This document shows positions 1 to 9,301 of a stretch of DNA of 64,000 bases, one piece after another. Numbering within the stretch: the first letter of the stretch is position 1; every line of letters starts with the position of its first letter. The translations under genes and the position numbers were made by a program. The notes below the pieces were generated by a model. That model worked only from the letters and a program-made list of their open reading frames with translations, was not told the DNA's origin and made no database searches. The stretch spans positions 186,001 to 250,000 of the forward strand of contig NZ_LUAV01000035.1 in assembly GCF_002078505.1 (NCBI RefSeq), given 5' to 3'. The stretch comes from Ensifer aridi (GTDB lineage Bacteria > Pseudomonadota > Alphaproteobacteria > Rhizobiales > Rhizobiaceae).

Positions 1-2951
1 GTACCGACGGTGACCAGGAGCTCGCCGGCAAATCGCGGCGAGACCTTGAGCTTCGCCGTCTCTCCGACCGCGTAGTTCTCCTTGTCGAGGGCGATCTCGA
101 GCCCGTCCGGGGTCTCCGTCGACGTCGCCGCGACATACCAGCCGGCGTCGAACTCGACGCTAGAGGTAGGGCCATCCATTGCCGCCGTCTCTATCTCGAG
201 CCGATAGCGACCCCAGCCGACTGGCACGGCGATCTCCGCGCCGCCTTGCGCGACATCCACCGTGCCGTTCGCCACTTGTTTGGTGGAGATCACCGGCTCA
301 TATTTCCAGGCGGTTCCGTCGCGATACCATTGATAGTTCCGCTCGACGCTGACGAGCTTCCAGACGAGGCCGGGCATCGGCACCTTCGCCCCGTCCGCGC
401 CGAGAGCGATGACGTGGAATTTGCCGACCGAATTCTCGGCAAGATCGCCGGAAAACTCCGGTTTGATGCCGATCATCGGCCCTTCCGGCTTCACCGGCAG
501 GGTCAGCGAACGCTCGACCGCCCTCCCGCCGGCCTCCCGCATGCGCACCGTTACATTGGCGTTGAGCAATTGCGTGGTCGCGGGAACCTCGGTCAGATCC
601 ACGTTGAAGCCGGATTTCCCGTTCTCGTCGAGCGGTTCGAGACCTTCCAGCGGCAAACGGCTGTCCTCGCTCGCCTCCTCGTCGGCAAGGCCGAAGAAGT
701 AGCCCTTGAAGGCTTCGCTCTCACGTGTCGGCTTGACCGAAATCCCGCCTTCGAGCGTCAGGCCCGCGGCCGGCGCGCCATAGAGGAAGCGGCCGTCGAC
801 GGCGACCTCGATCGGCGTTCCGACCTCGATCGCCTTTGCTTGGCTGGTCAGGTCGAATTCGGTCCGGTCCGGCACGAAATCATCGACAAGGAACTGCTTC
901 TCGCCGATCGCCGGGCCCTTCGGATCGGTGAAGATCTGCATCGTCCAGGTGCCGCGCATGGCGTTTTCGGGGATCGGCAGATCGAGTGTGTGGCCGCCGA
1001 GCTTGCCGCCACCGCTGACGAGACGGCGATCCTCCACTCCGTCCGGCCGCAGGAAGACGAAGGTGAGCGGCAGGTTCTCGATCGCCGCACCATTGACGTC
1101 GCGGGCAAGTGCGGCCGCATGAACGGTCTCGCCAGCGCGATAGATGCCACGCTCGGTCCAGGAGAAGAGGTCGATCGCGCCGGGGGCCGCGCGGCCGGTG
1201 ACACCGCGGTCGGAGAGGTCGAAACCGGCGCGCGTCATATCGAGAAAGACATAGTCGTCATCGCCCTTCTTGGCGGTGATGACGGCAGGCGTCATGCTGG
1301 CCGTGCCACGGATCAGACCGGCGGCGAAGGTCGCGCGTCCTTCCGCGTCGGTCGTCGCGGTGCCCAGCACTTCGTTGTTCTTCGCGACGAGCTGCAGTTC
1401 GACATCACCGAGCGGTTTGGCGCTCGCGAGCGAGCGGACGAAGACGTTGAGCCCGTCCGTGCCGGCATAGGTCGAAATGCCGATGTCGGAGACGACGAAC
1501 CATTGCGTGGCACGTGCATCCCAATCCTGGGTGAGGCCGGTCCCCGACGTGGCCGTCAGCACGTAGACGCCTGGCTTGCGCTTCGGCAGCACTTCGTCGA
1601 CCGGGAAGCTCGTGACCGCTTCCTTGTTCAGCTCGGTTTCGATGTCGATGCCACCTTGCCAGACGAGTTCGCCGCTTTGGTCCTTGATGAGCTCTTCGCC
1701 GTAACCGTCGATCTGGGTCAGGAACTGTGAACTGGTGAGCAGCGACGAGATGCTGCGGTCGCCGATGCGGTAGAGCTTGAGGTTGGCGCTTTCCGTATTC
1801 ACCGAAACGATCGGGATGCCGCGCCGCGCGGTGGACGGCAGCACGAAGCTGTCTCCGGTGAAGCGCACCATCGGCGAGCGGTCTTTGACATAGATGTCGA
1901 GGCTGACCGGCGTTTCGATGATTTCGTCGACGGAGGAGGGCAGACCCGGTCGGAATGCAAGCTTGTAGCGTTGCCCGTGCTTCAGGCCTTCGACGCAGAT
2001 TTCGCTGCCCTTCGCTTCGACGGCCTGCGGCGCCGCGCCGTCGAGCGTGACGAAGGAGGCGTAATCCGGACCGTTCTTCAGGAGCTGCTCGGAGAATTGC
2101 ACGCAGGCGCGGGGGCTGGCGCTGTCGGCATCGATCGTGTGCCCGGTAACGCGGAACCCTTGGCGCGCTTTGAGATCGAGATAGGCGGTTTCCACGGTCT
2201 TTGCCTGGACGAGCTCAAGGCTCGCCTTGTAGGCGCTGAGCGCCGCGCGATAGTTCTGCAGGTTTTCGAGCGCCCGAGCGAGAACGGCGAGCGCTTCCGC
2301 GCGACTTTGGGTTGTCCGGGCCAGTTGGTAGCCGTTGAGCGCGGCCAGGGCGGCCTCGCTCGCCATGTCCGCGCCGTTGGTGAAACGGTTTGCCGTCTGG
2401 GCGGTTTCCAGCCACAGCGCACCGTCGTCGGGCGTGATCGCCAACGCGCCGCGGAACGCCTTGAGCGCTTGAACGAAGTTGCCGGAGGATGATTCTCTGC
2501 GGGCCGTTTCGATCAGTCCATTCACGCCGAAACCAAGCTGGTCTTCAGTCAGAGCAAGGTTCGCCTTGACTTCGCGCGCCTGCTGCAGGAGTTCCTCCGA
2601 GATGAAGGAAAGGCTGGGCGGGGCGCCGATGTCGGGCTCGCCGGACGGCGTCGCGACGATCTTTCCGGCGATCGCCCCTGTAAACGTGTTCAGCTGATTG
2701 AAGTCGGATTTGAGGAAACACCACTTCACCTTTGGATTGTAGGTGAAGGCCCTGCAGGATCGATCGGCAATGCAGGCGTTCTGGCACTGATCGAGCGAGA
2801 CGTTTTGCTCGGTGCGCAGGTCGAAGCCGAAATAGTCGGCATCGCGCGTGAGCTCGATGCTGCGGTCGGTTTCAGCCGCCGCGGCAGGCGTTCCAAGGGA
2901 AACGAGCGTGAGAAGAAGGGTCGAAAGGCCGAAAAACGCGCGCATAGACAT
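1..2951 (-). CDS. Alpha-2-macroglobulin family protein, N-terminal part (truncated by window edge)
   Basis: This is the first ~983 residues of a large exported protein whose gene runs off the left edge. Residues 1-26 form a Sec signal peptide ending in alanines, with no lipobox cysteine. Residues ~35-95 look like a PAN/Apple module, with cysteines in DQCQNAC, RSCRAF and KWCF. Residues ~120-235 look helical and TPR-like. After that come beta-rich macroglobulin (MG/BRD-like) segments, including a typical RAGETVHAAALARD stretch. Bacterial A2Ms are periplasmic protease traps of roughly 1,500-1,900 residues, often paired with a PBP1C gene, so the thioester region and any pbpC would lie left of this window. 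The start at 2951 is chosen because GGGAGGA precedes it by about 5 bases; a second ATG at 2945 is possible. Family assignment is firm. The presence of a thioester cannot be judged. Confidence 0.88.
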   Translation of the reverse strand, partial: MSMRAFFGLSTLLLTLVSLGTPAAAAETDRSIELTRDADYFGFDLRTEQNVSLDQCQNACIADRSCRAFTYNPKVKWCFLKSDFNQLNTFTGAIAGKIVATPSGEPDIGAPPSLSFISEELLQQAREVKANLALTEDQLGFGVNGLIETARRESSSGNFVQALKAFRGALAITPDDGALWLETAQTANRFTNGADMASEAALAALNGYQLARTTQSRAEALAVLARALENLQNYRAALSAYKASLELVQAKTVETAYLDLKARQGFRVTGHTIDADSASPRACVQFSEQLLKNGPDYASFVTLDGAAPQAVEAKGSEICVEGLKHGQRYKLAFRPGLPSSVDEIIETPVSLDIYVKDRSPMVRFTGDSFVLPSTARRGIPIVSVNTESANLKLYRIGDRSISSLLTSSQFLTQIDGYGEELIKDQSGELVWQGGIDIETELNKEAVTSFPVDEVLPKRKPGVYVLTATSGTGLTQDWDARATQWFVVSDIGISTYAGTDGLNVFVRSLASAKPLGDVELQLVAKNNEVLGTATTDAEGRATFAAGLIRGTASMTPAVITAKKGDDDYVFLDMTRAGFDLSDRGVTGRAAPGAIDLFSWTERGIYRAGETVHAAALARDVNGAAIENLPLTFVFLRPDGVEDRRLVSGGGKLGGHTLDLPIPENAMRGTWTMQIFTDPKGPAIGEKQFLVDDFVPDRTEFDLTSQAKAIEVGTPIEVAVDGRFLYGAPAAGLTLEGGISVKPTRESEAFKGYFFGLADEEASEDSRLPLEGLEPLDENGKSGFNVDLTEVPATTQLLNANVTVRMREAGGRAVERSLTLPVKPEGPMIGIKPEFSGDLAENSVGKFHVIALGADGAKVPMPGLVWKLVSVERNYQWYRDGTAWKYEPVISTKQVANGTVDVAQGGAEIAVPVGWGRYRLEIETAAMDGPTSSVEFDAGWYVAATSTETPDGLEIALDKENYAVGETAKLKVSPRFAGELLVTVG

Positions 2952-3091
2952 GACGTCCTCCCCAACGCTGCCCGTTTCGATTGAGCATCACTCTTTCAAC
3001 CTTCCTCGGGCGTTGTCAACCGAGCAGCGAGGAGGAAGGCACAGCTCGCCGATCGACCGGCGCTGCAACCGGAGGCATTCTTTGGGGAGGC

Positions 3092-3829
3092 TTAGGCGAG
3101 TACCGGCGCGAAGGCGCTCATTGCGCCGCTATAGGGCTTCTCGAGCGGCGATGCGTAGGAGCCGCGCTTGCTGGTTTTAAGCCCTTGCGCCACCAGCGCC
3201 TCGGCCTGTTTGACGGCGGCCGAGACGCCGTCGATGACCGGCACTCCATATTCGCGCTGGAGCGACTGGGCGAGGTCGGCCATGCCGGCACAGCCAAGAA
3301 CGATCGCCTCGGCGCCGTCCTGATCGAGCGCCAGTTCGATCTGGCGTTTCAGCTTGGGGAGCGCCGCGGACGCCTTGTCCTCCAGTTCGAGCACCGGAAC
3401 ATCGGCGGCCCGGACCTTGGCCCGTTCGCCCGCGCCGTAGCGGCGGACCAGGTTCTCGATGAGCACGCGGGAGCGCTCGAGCGTGGTGACGACGGTGAAG
3501 CGCTCGGCGAGCAGCGCGGCCGTCATCACGGCGGACTCGCAAAGGCCGAGCACGGGGATGTCGGCAAGCGTGCGTGCCGCGTCGAGCCCGGTGTCGTCGA
3601 AACAGGCGATGATCGCGGCATCAGCCCCGGCCGCCTGACCATCACGGATTTCCATAAGCAGGCCGGGCACGGCGATCGCCCCGTCGTAGTGCCCCTCGAT
3701 CGAGGCAGGTCCGCTCTTCGACGTGGCGGAGATGATTTCGGTGCCGTGCGCGGCCACCCCGCGCGCAGCTGCCGCGGCCTTCTCGGTCATCGAGACGGTT
3801 GTATTCGGATTGACGATCAGAATGCGCAT
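3092..3829 (-). CDS. hyuA: Hydantoin racemase (Asp/Glu/hydantoin racemase family)
   Basis: This 245-residue protein has the Asp/Glu racemase fold: N-terminal RILIVNPNTT, Cys76 in IACFDDTGLDA and Cys180 in VLGCAGMADL. Those two cysteines sit almost exactly where the two catalytic cysteines of characterised Sinorhizobium hydantoin racemases (76 and 181) lie. The family interconverts D- and L-5-substituted hydantoins in the cytoplasm; allantoin racemases are close relatives and cannot be excluded. It is the last gene of a five-gene minus-strand operon, five bases after the upstream permease gene, so the transporter probably imports its substrate or a related compound. No hydantoinase or carbamoylase gene lies nearby, so the pathway is incomplete here. 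Confidence 0.85.
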   Translation of the reverse strand: MRILIVNPNTTVSMTEKAAAAARGVAAHGTEIISATSKSGPASIEGHYDGAIAVPGLLMEIRDGQAAGADAAIIACFDDTGLDAARTLADIPVLGLCESAVMTAALLAERFTVVTTLERSRVLIENLVRRYGAGERAKVRAADVPVLELEDKASAALPKLKRQIELALDQDGAEAIVLGCAGMADLAQSLQREYGVPVIDGVSAAVKQAEALVAQGLKTSKRGSYASPLEKPYSGAMSAFAPVLA

Positions 3830-3834
3830 GGATG

Positions 3835-4656
3835 TCAGCTTATTCTTGCCTGCCGGCGCCTGAGTACCAGGATGACGGCGAGTGCGATGAGGATGATTGT
3901 GAAGGAGAACAGCGTCGTGACTGTGCCGAGCGCATAGAGCACCGGCGTCGTCACATTGGTGGTCATCGCATAGATTTCGAGCGGCAACGTATTGTAGGTG
4001 CCGGACGTCATCAGCGTGCGGGCGAATTCGTCATAGGAGAGGGTGAAGCCGAAGAGGCCGACGCCGACGAGGCTCGGAGCGATCATCGGCAGCACCACAT
4101 GGCGGAAGGTCTGCCAGGACGTGGCACCGAGATCGCGCGCGGCTTCCTCATAGGCCGGCGAGAAGCGGTTGAAAACGGCGAACATGATCAGCACGCCGAA
4201 GGGCAGCGTCCAGGTCAAGTGTGCGCCGAACCCCGAGGAATACCAGGCTGGCTTCAGCCCGAACTGCTGAAAGACGACGCCGATGCCGAGCGAGATGATG
4301 ATCGAGGGCACGACGAGGCTTGCGACAGTCATGTAAAACAGCGCCGTCGAGCCGCGGAAACGGTGGCGGAAGGCAAGGCCTGCCAGCAGCGCCACGACGA
4401 CGTTGACGACCATCACCATCAGTCCGAGCATGAAGGAGCGGCGGAACGAGGCGCCGAAATCGCCGACCGCCTGCTTCTCGAAAAGATTGTAGAACCAGCG
4501 CAGCGAAACGCCGTGCATGGGGAAAGTGAGGCCGCCATCCGGCCCTTGGAAGGAGAGGATCAGGACGGCCGAGAGCGGCCCATAGAGAAACAGGACGAAG
4601 AGCGCGAAGAAGGCGGCAAGTACGTAGAATTCCTTGGATCGTGCTTCGCGACTCAT
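3835..4656 (-). CDS. ABC transporter permease, PotC-like (polyamine/opine/thiamine-type)
   Basis: A 273-residue inner-membrane protein with about six membrane segments (first at ~10-30, LAAFFALFVLFLYGPLSAVLIL) and the EAA loop EEAARDLGATSWQTFRHVVLPMIAPS that contacts the ATPase. This is the PotC/second-permease type of the spermidine/putrescine family. The start at 4656 follows GGAG by seven bases and lies immediately after the stop of the partner permease, so the two are likely translationally coupled. With the partner permease, the ATPase at 7160-8248 and the binding protein at 5783-7081 it makes a complete importer. The substrate cannot be read from the sequence; the adjoining racemase hints at a hydantoin- or amino-acid-like compound rather than a polyamine. 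Confidence 0.9.
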   Translation of the reverse strand: MSREARSKEFYVLAAFFALFVLFLYGPLSAVLILSFQGPDGGLTFPMHGVSLRWFYNLFEKQAVGDFGASFRRSFMLGLMVMVVNVVVALLAGLAFRHRFRGSTALFYMTVASLVVPSIIISLGIGVVFQQFGLKPAWYSSGFGAHLTWTLPFGVLIMFAVFNRFSPAYEEAARDLGATSWQTFRHVVLPMIAPSLVGVGLFGFTLSYDEFARTLMTSGTYNTLPLEIYAMTTNVTTPVLYALGTVTTLFSFTIILIALAVILVLRRRQARIS

Positions 4657-4657
4657 G

Positions 4658-5566
4658 TCAGAGCTCCTTGCGGATATCGACGATCCTCAGGATCGCCGCG
4701 ACCATCAGAAGGACGACGACCAAGAGCACGACCGCGTTGGCGGCGGCTGCCGGATACTGCAGCAAGGACATCTGGTTCTTCATCATCAGCGCGACGGATG
4801 CGCTTTGGCCGCCCGACATGACCTGAACGGTCGAAAAATCGGCCATGACCAGCGTCACGACGAAAATCGATCCGATCGCCATGCCCGGTTTTGCGAGCGG
4901 CAGGATCACGTTCCAGAGGATTTGCCAGCCGTTTGCGCCGCAGTCGCGCGCGGCCTCGATCAGCGAACGGTCGATGCGCATCAGCGTGTTGAAGATCGGC
5001 GTCACCATGAAGAGCGTGTTGAGATGCACCAGGGCGAGGACCACGGCAAAATCAGAATAGAGCAGCCATTCGATCGGTTCGGGAATGACGCCGAGCTTGA
5101 TCAAAGCCGAATTGACGAGGCCGTTGCGGCCGAGAACGGGGATCCAGGAGATCATCCGGATGATGTTCGAGGTGAAAAACGGCACGGTGCAGACGAGGAA
5201 CAGCACCATCTGCATCGTCGTCGTGCGGATATGGAAGGCGAGGAAGTAGGCGACCCAAAAGCCGATCACGAGCGTCAGCGCCCAGGTAAGGACGGTGAAC
5301 TTCAGCGTGTTGAGATAGGTCTTCCAGGTAACCCAGGAGCCGAGCGTGTCGGTATAGTTCATCGTCAGGAAATCGGGGTAGAGGCCCGCGAAATCGTAAT
5401 CCCAGAAGCTCACGACGATGATCATCAGGATCGGCAGGATGAAGAAGAAGCCGAGAATCAGGAGGAGGGGCGTGGCCTGGAGGTAGGCTGTGAGCCATCG
5501 GGGCGCGACGAGGGAGCGGGGCGCTTTGCCCGCCTTCATTTCTCCCGAGGTTGTGACTGCCGTCAT
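4658..5566 (-). CDS. ABC transporter permease, PotB-like
   Basis: A 302-residue membrane protein with a cytoplasmic N-terminus of ~25 residues, a first membrane segment LQATPLLLILGFFFILPILMI, and about five more. The EAA motif is EAARDCGANGWQILWNVILPLAKPG. It is the first permease of the PotB/PotC type. The start at 5566 is supported by GGAGAAG seven bases upstream. A 153-bp palindromic repeat element (5596-5748) separates it from the upstream binding-protein gene, which may uncouple the high level of binding protein from the lower level of permease. Family assignment is firm; substrate is unknown. Confidence 0.9.
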   Translation of the reverse strand: MTAVTTSGEMKAGKAPRSLVAPRWLTAYLQATPLLLILGFFFILPILMIIVVSFWDYDFAGLYPDFLTMNYTDTLGSWVTWKTYLNTLKFTVLTWALTLVIGFWVAYFLAFHIRTTTMQMVLFLVCTVPFFTSNIIRMISWIPVLGRNGLVNSALIKLGVIPEPIEWLLYSDFAVVLALVHLNTLFMVTPIFNTLMRIDRSLIEAARDCGANGWQILWNVILPLAKPGMAIGSIFVVTLVMADFSTVQVMSGGQSASVALMMKNQMSLLQYPAAAANAVVLLVVVLLMVAAILRIVDIRKEL

Positions 5567-5595
5567 GGTCTATCTTCTCCAAAAGCTTTCTGGCA

Positions 5596-5748
5596 GCCCC
5601 TCACGCCTGCTGGCACCTTCTCCCCGCAGGCGGGGAGAAGGGACGCGCGGCGGCATTCTCGTCCCTCTCAGCCGTCGCGGAAGAGAGGTGCGGGCGGCAT
5701 TCTCGTCCCCTATCCCCGCGCGCGGGGAGAGGGCTAGTGGTGAGGGGC
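5596..5748. repeat. RIME-like palindromic intergenic element, copy A
   Basis: A 153-bp element bounded by the inverted repeat GCCCCTCAC (5596-5604) / GTGAGGGGC (5740-5748). Inside are a perfect 12-bp inverted repeat (5616-5627 / 5630-5641, arm CCTTCTCCCCGC) and a second palindrome CCCCGCGCGCGGGG (5714-5727). The layout matches the rhizobial intergenic mosaic elements (RIME). A related shorter copy lies at 30031-30143. Here it sits inside an operon between the binding protein and permease genes, where its RNA would fold into strong hairpins. Confidence 0.8.
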
Positions 5749-5782
5749 AGCCGACTTGAAAAGCGACCGCCTGCGCAACCGG

Positions 5783-7081
5783 TTAGGCCGCGATGAATTC
5801 GTTCCAGCGGCGGACCATGTAGCGGTCTTCGTCCATCACCGAGTTCCAGCAGGCGACCTTGCCCATGCGTTCCTCGAAGGAGCCGCCGTCGCGCACGGCG
5901 CCGGCCTTCTCCATGACCTTGCCTTCCGGCGAGAGAATGTCGCCCTTGGCGGGCTTGCCTTCGACCCAGAAGCCCCATTCGTCCTCGGACATGTGGGCCT
6001 TCGCGGTTTCCATGGCCGCCGAGTAGTAGCCCTGACGGTTGAGATAGGCGCCAACCCAACCGGAGAGATACCAGTTGATATATTCATAAGCCGCGTCGAG
6101 CTGCGCGCCCTGGAGATGGGCGGCAAGGCCGAGGCCGCCGCCCCAGGCGCGGTAGCCTTCCTTCAGCGGCTGGTACTTGCAGGCGATGCCTTTCGAGCGG
6201 ACGGCAGCGACGGCCGGCGACCACATGGATTGGATGACGACCTCGCCCGAGGCCATGAGGTTGACGCTCTCGTCGAAGGACTTCCAGAAGGCGCGGAACT
6301 GGCCGTCCTGCTTGGCCTTGATGAGGAAATCGATCGTCCGGTCGATCTCGTCCTTGGTCATGTTGCCCTTGTCGGCATATTTGATGTTGCCCATAGCCTC
6401 CATGATCATCGCGGCGTCCATGATGCCGATCGACGGGATGTTGAGGATCGCCGTCTTGCCCTTGAAGGCCGGGTCCATGATGTCGGCCCAGGTGCTGATC
6501 TCGCGGCCGACGAGATCCGGGCGAATGCCGAGCGTGTCGGCGTTATAGATGGTCGGGATGAGCGTCATCCACTGCGTCGGCTCCTTGGCGAAGGCCTTCG
6601 AGTCCTGTGCATCCACGAAACCGACCGTATGCGGAGCGGTGCCTTGCGCGACCACGCTATCCGGTTTCAGCTTGCCATTAATGAAAAGCGGCACGATCTT
6701 GTCGTAATACTTGATCTTCGAAACATCCATCGGCTGCATGACGCCGGTCGGGAAGACCTTTTTGGCGATCCAATATTCGATGTCGGCGATATCGTAGGAG
6801 TCCGGCTGGGTGACGGCGCGCTGCGCCGCGGCATCGGAGTCGGTCGCCGTCATTTCCAGCGTGATGCCGAGGTCTTCCTTGCACTTCTCCGCGATCGCAT
6901 TGATGTTTGAGACGCCGGTGCCGAACTGGCGGAGCGTGATCGGGTTCTGCGCCCAGATGGTCGGGAAGCCGGTGATCGCGCCCGAACCGGCAATGGCGCC
7001 GACGGCGGCCGCCCCTGTCTTCAGCAACGAACGCCGCGAGATGCCCTTTGCGGGCGTAGCACTCTTTGTTTCAGTGGTCAT
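5783..7081 (-). CDS. ABC transporter substrate-binding protein, PotD-like, Tat-exported
   Basis: A 432-residue periplasmic binding protein of the PotD/iron-type (SBP_bac_8-like) class. The N-terminus has a twin-arginine signal, SRRSLLKTGAAAVGA, followed by a small-residue cleavage region (TIWAQ around residue 45), so it should be exported folded by the Tat route. The mature part has the usual two-lobe pattern. The start at 7081 is preceded by AGGGGAACG. It lies between the ATPase and permease genes on the same strand. Tat export is common for this class in rhizobia. The ligand is unknown; the racemase at the end of the operon suggests a hydantoin- or amino-acid-like compound. Confidence 0.88.
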   Translation of the reverse strand: MTTETKSATPAKGISRRSLLKTGAAAVGAIAGSGAITGFPTIWAQNPITLRQFGTGVSNINAIAEKCKEDLGITLEMTATDSDAAAQRAVTQPDSYDIADIEYWIAKKVFPTGVMQPMDVSKIKYYDKIVPLFINGKLKPDSVVAQGTAPHTVGFVDAQDSKAFAKEPTQWMTLIPTIYNADTLGIRPDLVGREISTWADIMDPAFKGKTAILNIPSIGIMDAAMIMEAMGNIKYADKGNMTKDEIDRTIDFLIKAKQDGQFRAFWKSFDESVNLMASGEVVIQSMWSPAVAAVRSKGIACKYQPLKEGYRAWGGGLGLAAHLQGAQLDAAYEYINWYLSGWVGAYLNRQGYYSAAMETAKAHMSEDEWGFWVEGKPAKGDILSPEGKVMEKAGAVRDGGSFEERMGKVACWNSVMDEDRYMVRRWNEFIAA

Positions 7082-7159
7082 GCTTTCGTTCCCCTTTTGG
7101 TGGTGCTTGATGGGCTGATTTGAGCAGGATCGGGCAGTTAGCCGCTTCTTCTCCCCGCT

Positions 7160-8248
7160 TCAGACTGAAATGCGGCCGAGGGGGATCACATCCTCCAAGG
7201 CCCAACTGAGCGATACCGCGTCGCCGGTCGACACGGGTTTCTTGAAGTATTCGGCGTCGGGGACGAGGACGTTGAAGTCGTCACTGCCGGCTCCGAAGAC
7301 GGTGATCTTCACGGAGGCGCCGCGATATTCGACATTCGAGACCACGCCCTCAAAGCCGAGCGATTTCTCCAAGGCGGGGCCGAGCCGCACACGATCTGTA
7401 CGGATGCCGATATCGATGGGCTTTCCAACCTCCTGCGCGATATCGCGAACCGCGAACGTCTGGCCCTCCGGCACAGCCAGCGTAACGATGCCGTCTTCGA
7501 TTGCGGCCACGCGGCCGGAAAGCACGTTGTGGTCGCCCATGAAACGAGCGACGAAGGCGGTCGCCGGCCTTTCGAACACGGTTCGGGGTGCTGCCGCCTG
7601 TTCGATCCGACCGTTGTTCATGATGATGATGACGTCGGCGAGAGCCATCGCCTCTTCCTGGCTGTGCGTGACATGCACGAAGGTGATGCCGAGCGTCTTC
7701 TGCAGCTTCTTGAGTTCCGCGCGCATGCGGATCTTCAGGAAGGGATCGAGCGCTGAGAGCGGCTCATCGAGGAGCAGCGCTTCCGGGTCGGTGATGAGCG
7801 CGCGAGCGAGCGCCACGCGCTGCTGCTGGCCTCCGGAAAGCTGCGCCGGCCGGCGCGTCGCATAGGCCTCCATCTGCATCAGCTTGAGCATTTCGAGCGC
7901 CTTGGCCCGGCGTTCTTGCTTCTCAATGCCCATCATCTTCAGACTGAAGGCGACATTGTCGACAAGGTCGAGATGGGGAAAGAGCGCATAGGACTGGAAC
8001 ATCATCGCGGTGCCGCGCTTTGCCGGCGGGAAGTCGGTCACGACGACGTTGCCGAGGCGGATATCGCCCGACGAGATGCTTTCATGTCCGGCGATCATGC
8101 GCAGCGTCGATGTCTTGCCGCAGCCCGAGGGACCGAGAAGGCAGCAATAGCTGCCGGCCGGGATCTTCAGGCTGATGGCGTGAACAGCCGTCGTGGCGCC
8201 ATAGACCTTTGAAACGGAGGCGATATCGATTTCTGCTGCTTTGGACAT
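7160..8248 (-). CDS. ABC transporter ATP-binding protein, PotA-like
   Basis: A 362-residue ATPase with Walker A GPSGCGKTST, Q-loop MMFQSYALFPH, signature LSGGQQQRVALARAL, Walker B ALLLDEPLSALD and switch His in VTHSQEEA. A C-terminal TOBE/OB domain follows from ~residue 245, typical of PotA. The reading frame extends 12 codons upstream to 8284, but 8248 (MSKAAEIDIASVSKVYG) is preferred because AAGGAG lies nine bases before it and the family begins here. It is the first gene of the minus-strand operon ATPase, binding protein, two permeases, racemase. It is divergent from the GntR gene at 8504, which probably regulates it. Confidence 0.92.
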   Translation of the reverse strand: MSKAAEIDIASVSKVYGATTAVHAISLKIPAGSYCCLLGPSGCGKTSTLRMIAGHESISSGDIRLGNVVVTDFPPAKRGTAMMFQSYALFPHLDLVDNVAFSLKMMGIEKQERRAKALEMLKLMQMEAYATRRPAQLSGGQQQRVALARALITDPEALLLDEPLSALDPFLKIRMRAELKKLQKTLGITFVHVTHSQEEAMALADVIIIMNNGRIEQAAAPRTVFERPATAFVARFMGDHNVLSGRVAAIEDGIVTLAVPEGQTFAVRDIAQEVGKPIDIGIRTDRVRLGPALEKSLGFEGVVSNVEYRGASVKITVFGAGSDDFNVLVPDAEYFKKPVSTGDAVSLSWALEDVIPLGRISV

Positions 8249-8406
8249 GCCCGCTTTCTCCTTGCAGCGGACAAGAAGCATCAAGCATGCCAGTTTGCTA
8301 AAAGGCTGATTTCGCGGCTAAGTTCGTCGAACGAGCCGGTCCGTTCCGCCCGCAGCCGAAATTGCCTGCACATTTAATAGGCGTTTGTCAGCAAAGAATG
8401 CCTACT

Positions 8407-8418
8407 ATTGTATACAAT
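8407..8418. promoter_or_regulatory. Palindromic operator ATTGTATACAAT, likely GntR site
   Basis: A perfect 12-bp palindrome in the 255-bp divergent gap between the ATPase gene (start 8248) and the GntR gene (start 8504). TTGTATACAA-like palindromes are the usual targets of FCD-type GntR regulators. Apart from this site, the gap holds only AT-rich promoter-like sequence and no gene. Confidence 0.65.
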
Positions 8419-8503
8419 CTAAGCAGCGAGTTGAGCACAATTAATGGTTAACTTCGAGCATGCCGCGCGCTAGAGTGTCGGCACTGTTCGGATTCCCAGT
8501 CTC

Positions 8504-9214
8504 ATGACTTCAGCCAATTTCACCGCGGCGGAAAACGCCATCGACATCGGCGCCCAGCAGATTCGCGACGCGTTGCGCGAGGCGATCGTCGAACGCCGTC
8601 TGGCGCCCGGAACGAAGCTTTCCGAAAATGACGTCGGCAGCCTGTTCAATGTCAGCCGCACGCTCGTGCGTGCCGCCCTTCAGGCCCTGGCATATGAAGG
8701 GCTCGTCAATGTCGAGAAGAACCGCGGAGCCTTCGTCGCCCATCCTTCCGTCGCCGAGGCGCAGCAAATCTTCGCGACGCGCCGGCTTATCGAACCCAGT
8801 GTGATCCGGGATGCGGCGCGCCACATTCAAAAGGCTGAGATCAAGGACCTGCGAGAGCTGCTGGCGCAAGAGGAGCGATTGACGAACCAGCGCGGCGCCA
8901 CCGCCCGCCGGGCCGAGATCAAGGCGTCGGGCGATTTCCATCTGGCGATCGCCGCGATCACGGGCAATGCCATTCTGAAGCGGTTCATGGACGAACTCAT
9001 CGCGCGTTCTTCCCTTGTGATCGCGCTCTACGGCCAGTCGGTGATCTCGAGCTGCGGCCACAACGAACATCAGGAAATCGTCGATGCCCTGGAGAAAAAT
9101 GACGTCGACGGCGCCTGCGCGCTGATGCTCAAGCATATCGATCACATCGAGGCGGATCTCGACTTGCGAACGACGAAGAAGGGCGGCGATCTCAGGGACG
9201 CCCTGCAGTTGTGA
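8504..9214 (+). CDS. GntR family transcriptional regulator, FCD (FadR/VanR) subfamily
   Basis: This 236-residue regulator has an N-terminal winged helix (~16-80: IRDALREAIVERRLAPGTKLSENDVGSLFNVSRTLVRAALQALAYEGLVNVEKNRGAFVA split over the domain) and a C-terminal FCD ligand domain with metal-binding-type histidines in GDFHLAIA, HNEHQEIVDAL and KHIDHIE. FCD regulators bind small acids as effectors and usually repress a neighbouring transport or catabolic operon. It is divergent from the polyamine-type transporter/racemase operon, with a perfect palindrome in the shared promoter region, so it most likely controls that operon. No clear ribosome site precedes the ATG. Confidence 0.9.
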   Translation: MTSANFTAAENAIDIGAQQIRDALREAIVERRLAPGTKLSENDVGSLFNVSRTLVRAALQALAYEGLVNVEKNRGAFVAHPSVAEAQQIFATRRLIEPSVIRDAARHIQKAEIKDLRELLAQEERLTNQRGATARRAEIKASGDFHLAIAAITGNAILKRFMDELIARSSLVIALYGQSVISSCGHNEHQEIVDALEKNDVDGACALMLKHIDHIEADLDLRTTKKGGDLRDALQL

Positions 9215-9301
9215 TGGAACGCGCAGCGCGCGGGCCTGCTTGATTGGCATTCTCTCGACCGTCGTGCCGCCTGACGCACGCCTTGCGGCCAGAGCTTGAT
9301 C

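Noticed and set aside
246..1730. 494-codon open frame on the plus strand
   Set aside because: Antisense to the alpha-2-macroglobulin gene; composition is that of a shadow frame.
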